A stretch of DNA of 39,184 bases from a virus (IMGVR_UViG_3300008954_000113:1-39184), one strand, 5' to 3'; shown: positions 17,308 to 27,070, counted from the stretch's first letter. The notes: generated by a model from the sequence alone, not told the origin. Numbers and translations: made by a program.

Positions 17308-20300
17308 TCAATCTTGATTTATTCCGAGATCTGAATCCCGTAGAACTTTTGGAAGTCTCCATAATTTTTCATTTTCTTGACCTCCAGTTGCATATAAACC
17401 ATCAACCCGAATTATCCGTATAGGACGAACTTTGTATTTCTGTTGTGTTCTATTTTTCTTACCAAACTCAAAACTATTAGCGTCTCCACTGATATCAAAT
17501 TTTATCGCCCATGCTAATGAACCAGGATCAGCAGTAGTTCCTGTTTCGTTGATATTTATAATACCTTCCCCCGTTCCTGCCGTAAATCCTTTTGTTTCAT
17601 CAAATGCACCAGTAGAAGTCCAATACCAATCATTAAATGGAATCCCTTCTTCGTGTGACAATAAATGTGAATTTAAATTAAATTCATTGGATGGAACACT
17701 TAAACACTTTTCTGCAATAAATGCCAGTTCATCGTGACTTGGAATAAACCATTGTGATATTTGTGGTATGTTTTCGCCGGTGCTTCCTGCTGTTGCCCCT
17801 CCTGTAGCAGAAAGATTGTCTGGAAGCAATCTTGCCGCACGGAAAGCGGAAACATACGAAGCGGTCAGTCCAGGACCAAATTGGTCAGATGAAAATGCTC
17901 CAGATATGTTATACCCTTGAGATAATGCATTATCAGCACTTATAATTCTGATGTTGTTGTAAAGTCCCCAATTCCTATGCCATAAGCCGTGTGCAGAGTG
18001 TGGAGATTTTGTTAATATTTTTTCAACGGGATCATCGCCGTTTCTTCTCGCAGTTTTACAAGAGGGGAAGGTATAGAGGGGTATGTTATTAACAGAACCT
18101 GTTATTCCTTGCACATACCAGTAACCTTCAGACAATCCAAATATATTTCCATAAGACGCATTTAGGTCATCAAATTTAGTTGTATTTTTGTTATAAATTG
18201 GACCCCAAGAACTTCCCTTGTTTCCCCAATAAAAATCTTGAATGGCATTTGGGTGTTCGTTTAGATTTACTACCTCTCTATCGCCTGTTATTGCAATAGG
18301 AGACAAAGATGTTATGATGTAATATGCATCAGAAAGACTATCATTTGAAAATACATCAATTGTGTTATATTCAGAACAATCACGATCTGATGTAAATCCA
18401 TATCCGTTGTAATCATATGATGAACGATAAAACTCAGCAGTATATCCGATATTCGATGTTGATCCAGCACCACCCATCATTAATTGCTGCCAGTTTGAAT
18501 CTCTATTACCTCCGAATTCTTTATTACCGTGCAACACTGATCCTGTTGGTCTGTACAGACCAACTACCATACCACCACCAAAAATATCACCCATTTGTAA
18601 ATTTAAAGATGTTATGTTGTTATTTTTTGTGTTCCTTTTCTCATCACATCTAACATCTAAACATAAACTACCGTGACCTGCATACAAATAGTTGTTATTT
18701 ATACAATCGGTTCCTGAATATTCATCAACACACTCATTCAAGGTACAGCATGCACCGGTGCCCCCAGAACATACATCTATACCATTGCTTAATTTACACG
18801 ATGAACCTACACCTAAGAAATATCCACCACCATTTATGCAGTCTGATTCGGTTTTATTTTCACAACCGCCCAATCCGTCGCAACATGCGCCCATTTTCTG
18901 GGAAACACCGTCACAATAAACATCAGAGCAATTTAATCCAACTCCACCAAAAACAGCATCATTATTTAATACATTCCCAAGATTAATACATTCGTTTATA
19001 GATAACCCATCAAAACATTCAGCATAACCATTGGGTTTATAGTAAACACAACATGGTCCTTCGTTGTAGCAAGAACCACTAAGAGTAACCCCACACGTTG
19101 AACCAGAACCCATAAAATATCCAGTACACATTGAAGAAGTGGTATGAACACATCTACCATCTCCAAGACAACATGCACCTGTTGATCCAGTTGTTCCATT
19201 TTGAGATATATGAAATTGGGGATGATAAACAACACCAACGGGGAAATTCCTCGGGTCACCAAGACCCCCATTGCACCAAAATGCAGTTTCATCTGTTGCA
19301 GTTTCAGAATTCCATTGCACAATAGATCCATGCCAGGAAACACCATCTGGACAAATATCAAAGTTATTTGGATCGGCTGGATTACTTGCTCTACGTTCAC
19401 AAGGCAGCCAATAAAAATTATATATGTCCGTCCCCCCACTAAAACACGGTTCGTTGTCATATGGCCAAATTACATTTCTGAAACGATAATTCATATATGC
19501 AGAATTGGTAGCACCATGAGTAATAAGAGTGAATGCTTTACTTAAGGTTTTGTTGTCGTGGTTGTTGTTTCCCGTATAGCCAAATGTGGCATCTTCTACT
19601 TCTATTAAAACTCGTTTATCATCATCATCAACGGAATTAAGTTGATTCATGTCTAAAACATATGTTTTATGAGTATTGGGATTAATTATACCTTGGAATA
19701 AGTATTCAGGTTCACCACCAGAATTTAAGTTATAGAAATCTTTCGTTGAATCCGATTCAGATACTTCAAAATATTTAGATAATTCTTTAAAACTTTTTAA
19801 TTTCACATCAACGGCATTTGTGTTGGGGTTATATGATGTTCCAGTAATACCATATAATTCTAAGTCCCCACCATCTGGATGAAGAAACCCAACCATCTGT
19901 CCTGTATTTCCAGAAGCAACATTTGCATAACCAGAAATTATTCGTTCGAAATGGATATTAATTGTATCGAGGGATTCGTCTTGGGTTAAACTTATATCAT
20001 CTCCCTCAACTTCTATGGTTTTTAATACAATACTGTCGTCGGTGTGCTGATCTTTATATACAGTAGCACCCCCATATGGTCCAGCAAACCCCCATGTATT
20101 GCCAGCATCAATCTCTATTTGAGTTGGACCTGTTGGTCCTTGAAAATTATTTGAGGTGGTGTAACCCGCCGTCGATCCGTCCCAATAAACAAACGTAGTG
20201 TGAAGTTTTTGATTTTCTAGATATACATCAATTATACTAGCACCGGTATATCCAGTTGGACCGGTGGGGCCCCATCCTGCTGGTCCTGTTGGTCCTGTTG

Positions 20301-20379
20301 GTCCTGTTGGTCCTGTTGGTCCTGTGACTTGTACTTTTCCTATAGGACGAAAGTAACTGCTACCTTGAATGATTGCCAT
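17308..20379 (-). CDS. Modular adhesin: collagen-like stalk, Cys modules, DUF1566/Lcl-type lectin domain
   Basis: The product is 1023 aa. It has the shared GSS peptide (6-8), an uninterrupted GPT collagen-like segment (20-46) and a beta module (about 50-160, ending in INIHFERI). A beta-rich region follows to about 390. Four six-Cys modules start with TGACCLGDGRC at about 400 and run through GPCCVYYKPNG, MGACCDGLGGC and TGACCTLNEC to about 570. From about 595 the C-terminal domain reads MGDIFGGGMVVGLY, then WFIPSHDELAFIAEKC, NDWYWTSTGAF, AWAIKFDISGD and KYKVRPIRIIRVDG. That is the DUF1566 pattern, which in Legionella Lcl follows collagen repeats and binds polysaccharide. It is a likely glycan-binding adhesin on the baseplate or fibres. 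The SD is GGGAG. It starts 12 bp after the 441-aa gene stop. Confidence 0.82.
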   Translation of the reverse strand: MAIIQGSSYFRPIGKVQVTGPTGPTGPTGPTGPAGWGPTGPTGYTGASIIDVYLENQKLHTTFVYWDGSTAGYTTSNNFQGPTGPTQIEIDAGNTWGFAGPYGGATVYKDQHTDDSIVLKTIEVEGDDISLTQDESLDTINIHFERIISGYANVASGNTGQMVGFLHPDGGDLELYGITGTSYNPNTNAVDVKLKSFKELSKYFEVSESDSTKDFYNLNSGGEPEYLFQGIINPNTHKTYVLDMNQLNSVDDDDKRVLIEVEDATFGYTGNNNHDNKTLSKAFTLITHGATNSAYMNYRFRNVIWPYDNEPCFSGGTDIYNFYWLPCERRASNPADPNNFDICPDGVSWHGSIVQWNSETATDETAFWCNGGLGDPRNFPVGVVYHPQFHISQNGTTGSTGACCLGDGRCVHTTSSMCTGYFMGSGSTCGVTLSGSCYNEGPCCVYYKPNGYAECFDGLSINECINLGNVLNNDAVFGGVGLNCSDVYCDGVSQKMGACCDGLGGCENKTESDCINGGGYFLGVGSSCKLSNGIDVCSGGTGACCTLNECVDEYSGTDCINNNYLYAGHGSLCLDVRCDEKRNTKNNNITSLNLQMGDIFGGGMVVGLYRPTGSVLHGNKEFGGNRDSNWQQLMMGGAGSTSNIGYTAEFYRSSYDYNGYGFTSDRDCSEYNTIDVFSNDSLSDAYYIITSLSPIAITGDREVVNLNEHPNAIQDFYWGNKGSSWGPIYNKNTTKFDDLNASYGNIFGLSEGYWYVQGITGSVNNIPLYTFPSCKTARRNGDDPVEKILTKSPHSAHGLWHRNWGLYNNIRIISADNALSQGYNISGAFSSDQFGPGLTASYVSAFRAARLLPDNLSATGGATAGSTGENIPQISQWFIPSHDELAFIAEKCLSVPSNEFNLNSHLLSHEEGIPFNDWYWTSTGAFDETKGFTAGTGEGIININETGTTADPGSLAWAIKFDISGDANSFEFGKKNRTQQKYKVRPIRIIRVDGLYATGGQENEKLWRLPKVLRDSDLGINQD
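20242..20322 (-). repeat. Collagen-like (GPT)n segment of the 1023-aa adhesin
   Basis: Residues 20-46 are nearly pure Gly-Pro-Thr (GPTGPTGPTGPTGPAG), encoded by direct 9-bp repeats (ggtcctgtt on the plus strand). Confidence 0.9.
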
Positions 20380-20391
20380 TTACATCTCCCG

Positions 20392-21717
20392 TCATTTTGT
20401 TGTGATTCTCGTTGTAAAGATGGGAGTTTGGTTATTAATTTTTTCCTCCAAAGATTGGACGGTATCTCCAATTTCCTTAATGGTTTGTGTTAAATCAGTA
20501 ACCCTATATGCTGTGTTTTCAACATCAATTTGTTTTTTGATTGTTATACTATCAAATGTTGCATTTGGAACTAAAGTTACGGCAAGTCCCTTCCCGTCTG
20601 CTGGAATTTTTAGAAATGGCACTTCGCGGACGGCTAAGGGATTGTTGTTCATGTCCACAAATGATGATCTGGTCGTTCCTCTGGATTTTGATATTGGATT
20701 TGCAAATGCTGTGATGGACGAACTTTCTATTGTATATGTTTTTGTACCTATGTGTATTTTTTTACTATTATCTAAGTTATATGGACCTTCTAGCCATAAG
20801 ATATTATTTGTATTGTCCGCATCAACTATATTATATTTTCCTATGATTGTTCTTGAAGAATTCTTTTGTGTTGCCTTTTCGTTTATTATTGTAGAAAGAG
20901 AAGAGCCAACAACACCAGAAATTGTCACTTTATATCTAACACCCGCATAGGCACCAAATGCTTTATATGACTTGACATATAAGTCGCCTTGATAATTTAA
21001 ATCATCGATTGTTATGGGGAACCAGTTTCTTTGGGTAGCATTAATCCATCCATCTTCTGCTAAAGAAGAACCATCATCATCACCAAAAAGAAAAGTGCTA
21101 GCATATGTTCCAGCAGGTTCGGAGAAAGTTTCCTCCCCTACCACATTCCCACCAATTTGATAACCAATATAGTTCACTACTTGTCCAGTGAAAACTCCAT
21201 CTGGAGCAATTTGTAGTACTGGTTTTGCAACAGTTCCAGGTGTTATTGGCGCAAGATTTTGTAATTTACCAGCGGTCACTTCACTTAAGAAGTAAATGTC
21301 ATTACCACCGCTGGCTCCAATAATAGTAGTATCGCCCATGTCGGGATCAATGTGTGTAGCATTTACAAGTTTTTCCGTTGGATATTTAATTTGACCTGCA
21401 ATAACAACAGTAACAGAATCATTATCTTCATCTATCTCTTCAATAACACCTACCACTTCCGAATGTTGTGCAATATCCCCTTTGGACTTTGTGTACTTTT
21501 CACCACTTGGTTCTGTGTTTATATCATACGGTAGTGGGTTATAACGAACAGCATCGCCGGAGGTAATACCATCACAATTGTCGGGACACGAACCAACAAC
21601 ACCTCCAGAAAATCCCGATAATGGTATAGTCATAAGTAATCTTGCACCACTGTGTGTGATGCTATTAATGTTTACGTTTCCACTTAGGTTTGAACTGTTT
21701 CCACTACAACTTGGCAT
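20392..21717 (-). CDS. Fibre-associated structural protein with C-terminal coiled coil
   Basis: A 441-aa protein of no firmly recognised family. Residues about 55-205 contain a module (SGDAVRYN, SEVVGVIEEI, NDIYFLSEVTAGKL, GTVAKPVLQIAPDG, GQVVNYIGYQIGG) that also occurs in the adjacent 784-aa fibre protein (CIYFLSPGNSGGF, HVSKPILLGVTSD, GYVVNYRGQLLQ). The two probably share a beta-rich fibre fold. Residues about 395-435 (DLTQTIKEIGDTVQSLEEKI) have heptad spacing suited to a trimeric coiled coil. The N-terminus is Ser/Asn-rich with a few Cys. The SD is GGGAG. The position between the fibre gene and the large adhesins suggests a connector or fibre component. Confidence 0.65.
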   Translation of the reverse strand: MPSCSGNSSNLSGNVNINSITHSGARLLMTIPLSGFSGGVVGSCPDNCDGITSGDAVRYNPLPYDINTEPSGEKYTKSKGDIAQHSEVVGVIEEIDEDNDSVTVVIAGQIKYPTEKLVNATHIDPDMGDTTIIGASGGNDIYFLSEVTAGKLQNLAPITPGTVAKPVLQIAPDGVFTGQVVNYIGYQIGGNVVGEETFSEPAGTYASTFLFGDDDGSSLAEDGWINATQRNWFPITIDDLNYQGDLYVKSYKAFGAYAGVRYKVTISGVVGSSLSTIINEKATQKNSSRTIIGKYNIVDADNTNNILWLEGPYNLDNSKKIHIGTKTYTIESSSITAFANPISKSRGTTRSSFVDMNNNPLAVREVPFLKIPADGKGLAVTLVPNATFDSITIKKQIDVENTAYRVTDLTQTIKEIGDTVQSLEEKINNQTPIFTTRITTK

Positions 21718-21733
21718 TTATTGGTTGCTCCCT

Positions 21734-24088
21734 TTATGTGTTTGGCATATTTTCATTTAAATCTGCATCTGCAACGTAATGAACAGAAACGCTGTCGTAC
21801 ATCACTGTTCCCATTGGCACATATAGATAAATACCATCTTTAGTTTTGTATTCTGATGTTATCGTTGTTGCTCCAGATGATGCAACTCTTGGATTGCCCC
21901 CATGTCCTTTTGTGCCAGATGTTTTTCTTAAATCTCTACCGGCTGATCTGTTGAATGCATCACCTGTCATACCGGTTTTCGGTGAATATAAAATAATTTC
22001 AGGTTCTTCCCTCATCGTTACGGGGAAATTATAGTAATGATCTTTATTGGGGGTGATATGAAAATCAATTACATTGGTGTCGGGTGTGTGGGGATCCAAC
22101 ATGGTTTCTGTATGAGTAAGTTGACCTGGTCTATAACTTCTCTGATAATATCTACTGCATAATTTTATTTCATCATCAATTAATGTTTTAGGATTGGTAG
22201 TTGCAACCAGACCTCGTTCCAATTTAACTTTTGCTAGATCTAAAGTGGTATTGAGTCGTGTTGTGTCAAACCCAAAGCCAACATAGTCTTTGTTCCCCGA
22301 AGGTGTAATTGTAATATTTGGAACCAAAAATGCAACTTCATATTTGTTCCACAATGTTCCCAACTGGACAGATGCTGGACGCGATGTATGTGTGTTTGAT
22401 CCATCATATTGGTTGACTATTATATCCATTGTAGCACCAGTAACACCACATTTTGCCCAAAATGACATGGATACATTTTCATTACGAAGAGTTCTCACGT
22501 CTTCAACACGATTTTCTATGTAAACATAATCACCCGAGAAACCACCCTGTGGGTGTATATTATTTTGCAATGTCGCATAATATGTTGGTTCGCCAAATAC
22601 GTCTGTTTGGTTAGCAGGGAAATTGTTTCTAGTTATAGAATAAGTACCTGAGGTTCCACCTCCACCAGAAACACCATCTACTCTGACCCAACGATCTGCA
22701 AAATAAGTTGTGCCGGTTGCTCCGTATGTTCCTACTCCAATACCTCTTTGCCATATATCAAAATTACCGTTAATGAGAGTGTTGTCATTCATTGCATGAC
22801 CGTAAGTTGTGCCCCCACTGCTATTTGAGCGGAATGCCCAATTTCGTGGCTCGCCAACGGTAGATGAACCGTCCCAGGTTGATGCAGCAGTATTTGTTCC
22901 ACTCCCTACGTTATGGTTTTGGTTTAATATAAATCCATCTTTTCCGTCCCCGCTTGGCCAAGCAACTGCAAATGGTTTTGCTTGTACCTGCGCACCGCTA
23001 GATGTTAGTTTACCATCACTTCCAACATATAGTAAACCACTCCCATCCCCTACCGGAAGATCTTTCACAAACCCAACACCAACAAGTTCAATATATGTTT
23101 GTCCATCCAATAGGAATGGATCACGTATAGACAATCCAACTGCATCCCCTATGTTGTCGCTTTCGGATGTTAGTTTCACCCAATCGGTGCCATTATATCC
23201 AACCACATCACCTTGAGTTATAATGGTCGCAGGATCAACACTAACAATAAATCGGTTATTATCAATACCACCAGTCCCACCAGTTCCACTTCCTTGTAGA
23301 AGTTGACCTCTATAATTTACAACATAACCAACATCGGAAGTGACACCGAGAAGAATTGGTTTACTTACATGCCCGCTAATTGATGGTTCAGTTCTAGTGA
23401 ATCCGCCACTATTACCAGGACTTAAAAAGTATATACAGCCAGCACTTAATCCAGAGTCAAAATCACTTGCGCGAGTAAAATCTCCTTGTATTTTACCGTG
23501 TGTTGTTACAGTAACATATGTGTTTGAAGAATCATATGGTCCCTCTGGAAGACCATCATTACTTGGCCAAGTAACTCCAGATACCACTCCAAAAACTTCA
23601 GCATAGTCAACATCATCTGCTCTGGATAACCTGTAATCTGTACCACCATCGTCTGTAGATACGACCCGAACGGGCATTCCAAAAGTAAATCCTCGGGTTG
23701 CAGTATAACCGCCGATAGGATAGATGAGGGATTTAATAGAACTTAATTCTGTGTTGGATAAATCATAATTTAAAATACCATTAATGTTAACATCGCCGCT
23801 AATGGTAATATCATCAGAAAATGTTATACCTTTTGGTATTATGTCTGCGATGGAACATCTAAAGACACCAGCATCTAAATCTGCTCCAGACGAATATCCA
23901 CCAACAGGGTCGTTAGGAGCAGTTGTACCCCTAACAAACACAATGCCATCGCCAGATACTCCATTGTATATGGACATCTGATTTAATTTCTCAACAACCA
24001 ACGTATTATAATGACTAACCCAATCTGCAAATGTTGTAGTTGGTGTTAAGTTCCATATTTGAAATAGATTGTCTTCTGTGAATCCCAT
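21734..24088 (-). CDS. Tail fibre protein with C-terminal carbohydrate-binding-type domain
   Basis: The product is 784 aa. The N-terminus (NLTPTTTFADWVSHYNTLVVEKLNQM) matches the 'lt.tdTF.eW....N.....LN' attachment motif of tail-fibre proteins in T4-like cyanophages. Residues about 120-400 hold fibre beta modules (FGMPVRVVS, AEVFGVVSGV, YFLSPGNSGG, VSKPILLGV, then a second, divergent copy with QGDVVGYNG and DAVGLSIRDP). The C-terminal third reads LINGNFDIWQRG, YFADRWVRVDG, ENVSMSFWAKCGV, LAKVKLERG and CSRYYQRSYRPG. This arrangement is common in receptor-binding phage fibres and resembles carbohydrate-binding modules. A TATAAATA late element lies 28 bp before the ATG, so the gene probably heads the fibre/adhesin transcript. 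Confidence 0.8.
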   Translation of the reverse strand: MGFTEDNLFQIWNLTPTTTFADWVSHYNTLVVEKLNQMSIYNGVSGDGIVFVRGTTAPNDPVGGYSSGADLDAGVFRCSIADIIPKGITFSDDITISGDVNINGILNYDLSNTELSSIKSLIYPIGGYTATRGFTFGMPVRVVSTDDGGTDYRLSRADDVDYAEVFGVVSGVTWPSNDGLPEGPYDSSNTYVTVTTHGKIQGDFTRASDFDSGLSAGCIYFLSPGNSGGFTRTEPSISGHVSKPILLGVTSDVGYVVNYRGQLLQGSGTGGTGGIDNNRFIVSVDPATIITQGDVVGYNGTDWVKLTSESDNIGDAVGLSIRDPFLLDGQTYIELVGVGFVKDLPVGDGSGLLYVGSDGKLTSSGAQVQAKPFAVAWPSGDGKDGFILNQNHNVGSGTNTAASTWDGSSTVGEPRNWAFRSNSSGGTTYGHAMNDNTLINGNFDIWQRGIGVGTYGATGTTYFADRWVRVDGVSGGGGTSGTYSITRNNFPANQTDVFGEPTYYATLQNNIHPQGGFSGDYVYIENRVEDVRTLRNENVSMSFWAKCGVTGATMDIIVNQYDGSNTHTSRPASVQLGTLWNKYEVAFLVPNITITPSGNKDYVGFGFDTTRLNTTLDLAKVKLERGLVATTNPKTLIDDEIKLCSRYYQRSYRPGQLTHTETMLDPHTPDTNVIDFHITPNKDHYYNFPVTMREEPEIILYSPKTGMTGDAFNRSAGRDLRKTSGTKGHGGNPRVASSGATTITSEYKTKDGIYLYVPMGTVMYDSVSVHYVADADLNENMPNT

Positions 24089-24116
24089 TTAGATATTCTC
24101 TTTTGTTGTGTTGATA

Positions 24117-24124
24117 TATTTATA
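24117..24124 (-). promoter_or_regulatory. T4-type late promoter octamer TATAAATA
   Basis: This is an exact TATAAATA on the minus strand in the 38-bp gap between the 338-aa gene and the 784-aa fibre gene. It lies 28 bp before the fibre ATG, the spacing expected for a gp55/gp33-type late promoter. Finding it at an operon head supports function. Confidence 0.6.
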
Positions 24125-24126
24125 AA

Positions 24127-25143
24127 TCATCTTTGACCTATTAGTAAATTATTCATATAACGAACAGTACCTTCTGCTGGGTTCACCTTACACACTAAAC
24201 TCAATCGTTGTCTTTCGGATACGGCTGATGAATCCCAAACGCCGCTGGAATTTGGACTGGCTTGACCCACAGAATGAAAACCAACACCATAACGACTAGC
24301 ACCACATGCAACTGAATTTGCAAACCCCGATGAATTGTCTGCTAATTCAAAATCATCACGGCATTCAGGATCGTCGTTGCATGGTTCACATGTGTAATAA
24401 TCACTAGTAATTCTAAAACCAACAACCTTTTCAATATTTCCTTCGTTGGGATTCATTGATACAGTTGTACTGAATGCTGGAAATGCAGGATCTTCGCTGG
24501 TAAGATATACCCAATGTTTTAGTCCACTTATGTGTTCTGGACTTTTCGTGTCAGATGCGGGGTTCCACGAATCTGCAAGTTCAACTAACCACCAACCTGG
24601 CCAAAAATCCAACTTAACTATTCCTCCACCGGAATCGCTAAATTGTGCAGTAACTGGAAAAGAATACCCGGGCAGATCACCAGGAATAAAAGATGTGTGG
24701 TATGGGTGTAAGGGACAAGAGCCTTTCCAACCAGGACCACTTATTGCATAATTTGAATCGCCCAACTCACCTGTTGGTGCCACACCACCAACACCAATTC
24801 CGTTTTCTGGAACATCAAGAGGAACTACATCACTCCCCTGACCCCCCGAATTGGCAGATTTATACGAACCCCAGTGTTTTCCGACACCAGAAGTTATCCA
24901 GTTGTGCATCATTGTGATTGAGAGTGTAAGTTGCATCTGGAAATGTTCTTGCATTTCATTCAATTCGGAGGCTTGCAAAGGAAACCCAGGTCGGAATGCG
25001 ATAAATTGATAATTTTTTGGTAAATCTTCGTTGTTGTCAAATACCAATTCTTGTGATTCTACCCTACTCATATATGGAGACACAGAAAGAGGAAATGAAG
25101 GGACTCCTCCTCCGTATAATGGTTGTATGTTATAGTCTGCCAT
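24127..25143 (-). CDS. Baseplate or fibre-base structural protein with a FRPG.PLQASELNE motif
   Basis: The product is 338 aa. Residues about 45-70 read NYQFIAFRPGFPLQASELNEMQ. This is the N-terminal signature of several phage baseplate/fibre-base proteins (the 'F.PG..lQA.ELne.Q' pattern of DUF4815-like families). The middle holds a Gly/Ser-rich region and Trp-rich strands (KLDFWPGWWLVELADSW). A short Cys-containing loop (YTCEPCNDDPEC) precedes a C-terminus ending RYMNNLLIGQR. It lies where T4 has gp9-gp11, which connect fibres to the baseplate periphery, so an adaptor between wedge and fibre is likely. The SD is AAAGGA. The exact T4 counterpart is not determinable by eye. Confidence 0.6.
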   Translation of the reverse strand: MADYNIQPLYGGGVPSFPLSVSPYMSRVESQELVFDNNEDLPKNYQFIAFRPGFPLQASELNEMQEHFQMQLTLSITMMHNWITSGVGKHWGSYKSANSGGQGSDVVPLDVPENGIGVGGVAPTGELGDSNYAISGPGWKGSCPLHPYHTSFIPGDLPGYSFPVTAQFSDSGGGIVKLDFWPGWWLVELADSWNPASDTKSPEHISGLKHWVYLTSEDPAFPAFSTTVSMNPNEGNIEKVVGFRITSDYYTCEPCNDDPECRDDFELADNSSGFANSVACGASRYGVGFHSVGQASPNSSGVWDSSAVSERQRLSLVCKVNPAEGTVRYMNNLLIGQR

Positions 25144-25160
25144 GTTTTTTCCTTTTATAA

Positions 25161-27062
25161 TTACGAACCAAAGAATATATCAAATCTAAACGATGAAGGA
25201 TAGTTTGGATCATTTCCTCTACTTATATCTATATTGGTTTTTTCTAGATGTAAAATATCGGCTTTTCTTTTATCAATAATTGATCCCCCATACGACACGG
25301 GAATTGTGACACTATCTATCACCCAAGTGTCGTTATCATATTCAAACTCGTCACCATTTACAATTGCTTCTGGGTGACTGGTTGCAATTTCCATCACGGA
25401 TATTGCAGTAGAACCGTTTTTTAATTTTGATCCTAAAACTTTCATTTCTTTTTTTGTTGTTTTATAATCTCCCATTGCATATGGATTTGTGAGAGAACTT
25501 AAAGAGGAGCCTTTTTGAGGCAAATCATCTGGATTTAGGGATGTTGTGATTTTTTTGTGCGCTTCAATGACAACACTTAAATTTAAACTATAGTTCTGAC
25601 TTGGAGCCAAACCAGACAATGCATCATTTCCGTTGTTATCTTTAATTTTTTGTATACTTATCAGATTAAAATCTGTTTGAAGGGTTCCAGAATTTACAAT
25701 ATCATTTTTACTTATATTCAATGAAAGTAAAGAACCGCATTCAAATATATTATTCAAATTTGAAGTGAAGCCGCCATTGGGGATTTTATCAACAAACAAA
25801 CGATCAATAGATACACCAGGAAACATCTCCAACCATGTTGTTTCATTTATTCTAATATCACCAATTCCGTTACCATGATCTAATGGGTGTAAAAATCCCT
25901 CAATATATTCATTGTCGTTATCGTCAGTATATGTTTTTATTTGAACAACTGCTTCTGTTCCATTGCTTGAGACATCAGAAACAAACGGAACGAATTTATC
26001 TTTACCTTTCCAGCCCGAAGATACTTTTCTATTTTCTAAAGAAATATCTTTTAAATTAATTGATACCCTAGATAAGGATCCATTGCCATACTTACTCTTT
26101 CCAGTTTCTTCAAATTTTGCATTTACCCACCAGGACAAATCGGATGAAATGTCATTATCGTTGATTATATTTTTATAATAACTTGTTTCGTCCCAGTCTA
26201 TAGCGCAAGGGCAGGGCCCACAATCGTCTGGATATTCAGTAGAATTACAAGATAAACACCCACCACCCGTTCCGCCGGTTTCTCCGGTCCACTTGTTAAA
26301 CACATATTGCATGTTTAAAGATTGTGCTAATTCAATACATTGATAACATTTGCTTTCTACGCATTTATATAAATCACCAGAAGAAAAAGTCACATCTGCA
26401 ATAGAATCATAAATTCCAGTTGAATAATATAAACAACAAGTACCACATGTCTGTTCGTTACCAGCACCACATATTTTAGTTGCGTTGTTTTTGTTACTTG
26501 AATGATATTGTTCTTTTTCTTTGTTTAAATTTTGCACATTAAAATACGGAATATAATGAGTTCGATAATTTATTACCCAATCATCTGGTAATTTTTGAAC
26601 CGCACAATATCTAATATTACCACTTGGTGTTGTTGCAATGTTACCAGAAATATCAGTTAAATTTTCTTTAATTACTATGGGATCGCTTTCTAAATCAAGA
26701 CGGTTGTTTGACGTTGTAGACAAAATAAGAAATAAATAGTTTCCGTAATGGCCTGATCCATAGAACAAAGACCAATTGTCTTCATTGATGTTTCCTAAAT
26801 TTCTGGAAGTATAGGATCCAACCTTTTTTGTAGAACCCGATTTCCATATTGCAGGAATTACACCACTCGGCAATTTAATTGCTTCATTTATATTTCTTGG
26901 ATCAACTTTAAAAGCAACAGAGGATGATGAAAGCAATTCTTCTTGGTTGTTCATAGATCTATCAATTGTTTCTGTTGAATTTCCAAGAACAAACGCCACA
27001 TTTTCTTCTTGTAGATGTTTTTTTATGGCTTCAGATATGATTTTTTTATTTATCGTGGACAT
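25161..27062 (-). CDS. Baseplate wedge protein, possibly gp8-like, with Cys-rich insertion
   Basis: The product is 633 aa. The N-terminus (KKIISEAIKKHLQEENVAFVLGNST) resembles the start of gp8-like wedge proteins, which open with a helix and an 'yyf.fGr.' strand. Conserved-looking pieces are a WSLFYGSGHYGNYLF strand and DDWVINYRTHYIPYFNV. A cysteine-rich insertion at about 195-275 (CGTCCLYYSTGIY, CVESKCYQCIELA, GGCLSCNSTEYPDDCGPCPC) has no T4 equivalent. The C-terminal half is beta-rich with LHLEKTNIDISRG near the end. The assignment rests mainly on synteny: it follows the gp25, gp6 and gp7-like genes, as gene 8 does in T4 (gp8 is 334 aa). A different structural protein is possible. Confidence 0.5.
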   Translation of the reverse strand: MSTINKKIISEAIKKHLQEENVAFVLGNSTETIDRSMNNQEELLSSSSVAFKVDPRNINEAIKLPSGVIPAIWKSGSTKKVGSYTSRNLGNINEDNWSLFYGSGHYGNYLFLILSTTSNNRLDLESDPIVIKENLTDISGNIATTPSGNIRYCAVQKLPDDWVINYRTHYIPYFNVQNLNKEKEQYHSSNKNNATKICGAGNEQTCGTCCLYYSTGIYDSIADVTFSSGDLYKCVESKCYQCIELAQSLNMQYVFNKWTGETGGTGGGCLSCNSTEYPDDCGPCPCAIDWDETSYYKNIINDNDISSDLSWWVNAKFEETGKSKYGNGSLSRVSINLKDISLENRKVSSGWKGKDKFVPFVSDVSSNGTEAVVQIKTYTDDNDNEYIEGFLHPLDHGNGIGDIRINETTWLEMFPGVSIDRLFVDKIPNGGFTSNLNNIFECGSLLSLNISKNDIVNSGTLQTDFNLISIQKIKDNNGNDALSGLAPSQNYSLNLSVVIEAHKKITTSLNPDDLPQKGSSLSSLTNPYAMGDYKTTKKEMKVLGSKLKNGSTAISVMEIATSHPEAIVNGDEFEYDNDTWVIDSVTIPVSYGGSIIDKRKADILHLEKTNIDISRGNDPNYPSSFRFDIFFGS

Positions 27063-27070
27063 ATGTTACC

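Noticed and set aside
17308-18600. Diversity-generating retroelement target: the C-type-lectin-like DUF1566 domain at the end of the 1023-aa protein resembles DGR variable proteins.
   Set aside because: No reverse transcriptase, Avd gene or template repeat is visible in the window, and no near-duplicate of the gene's 3' end was noticed. It could only be revived by finding these elsewhere in the genome.
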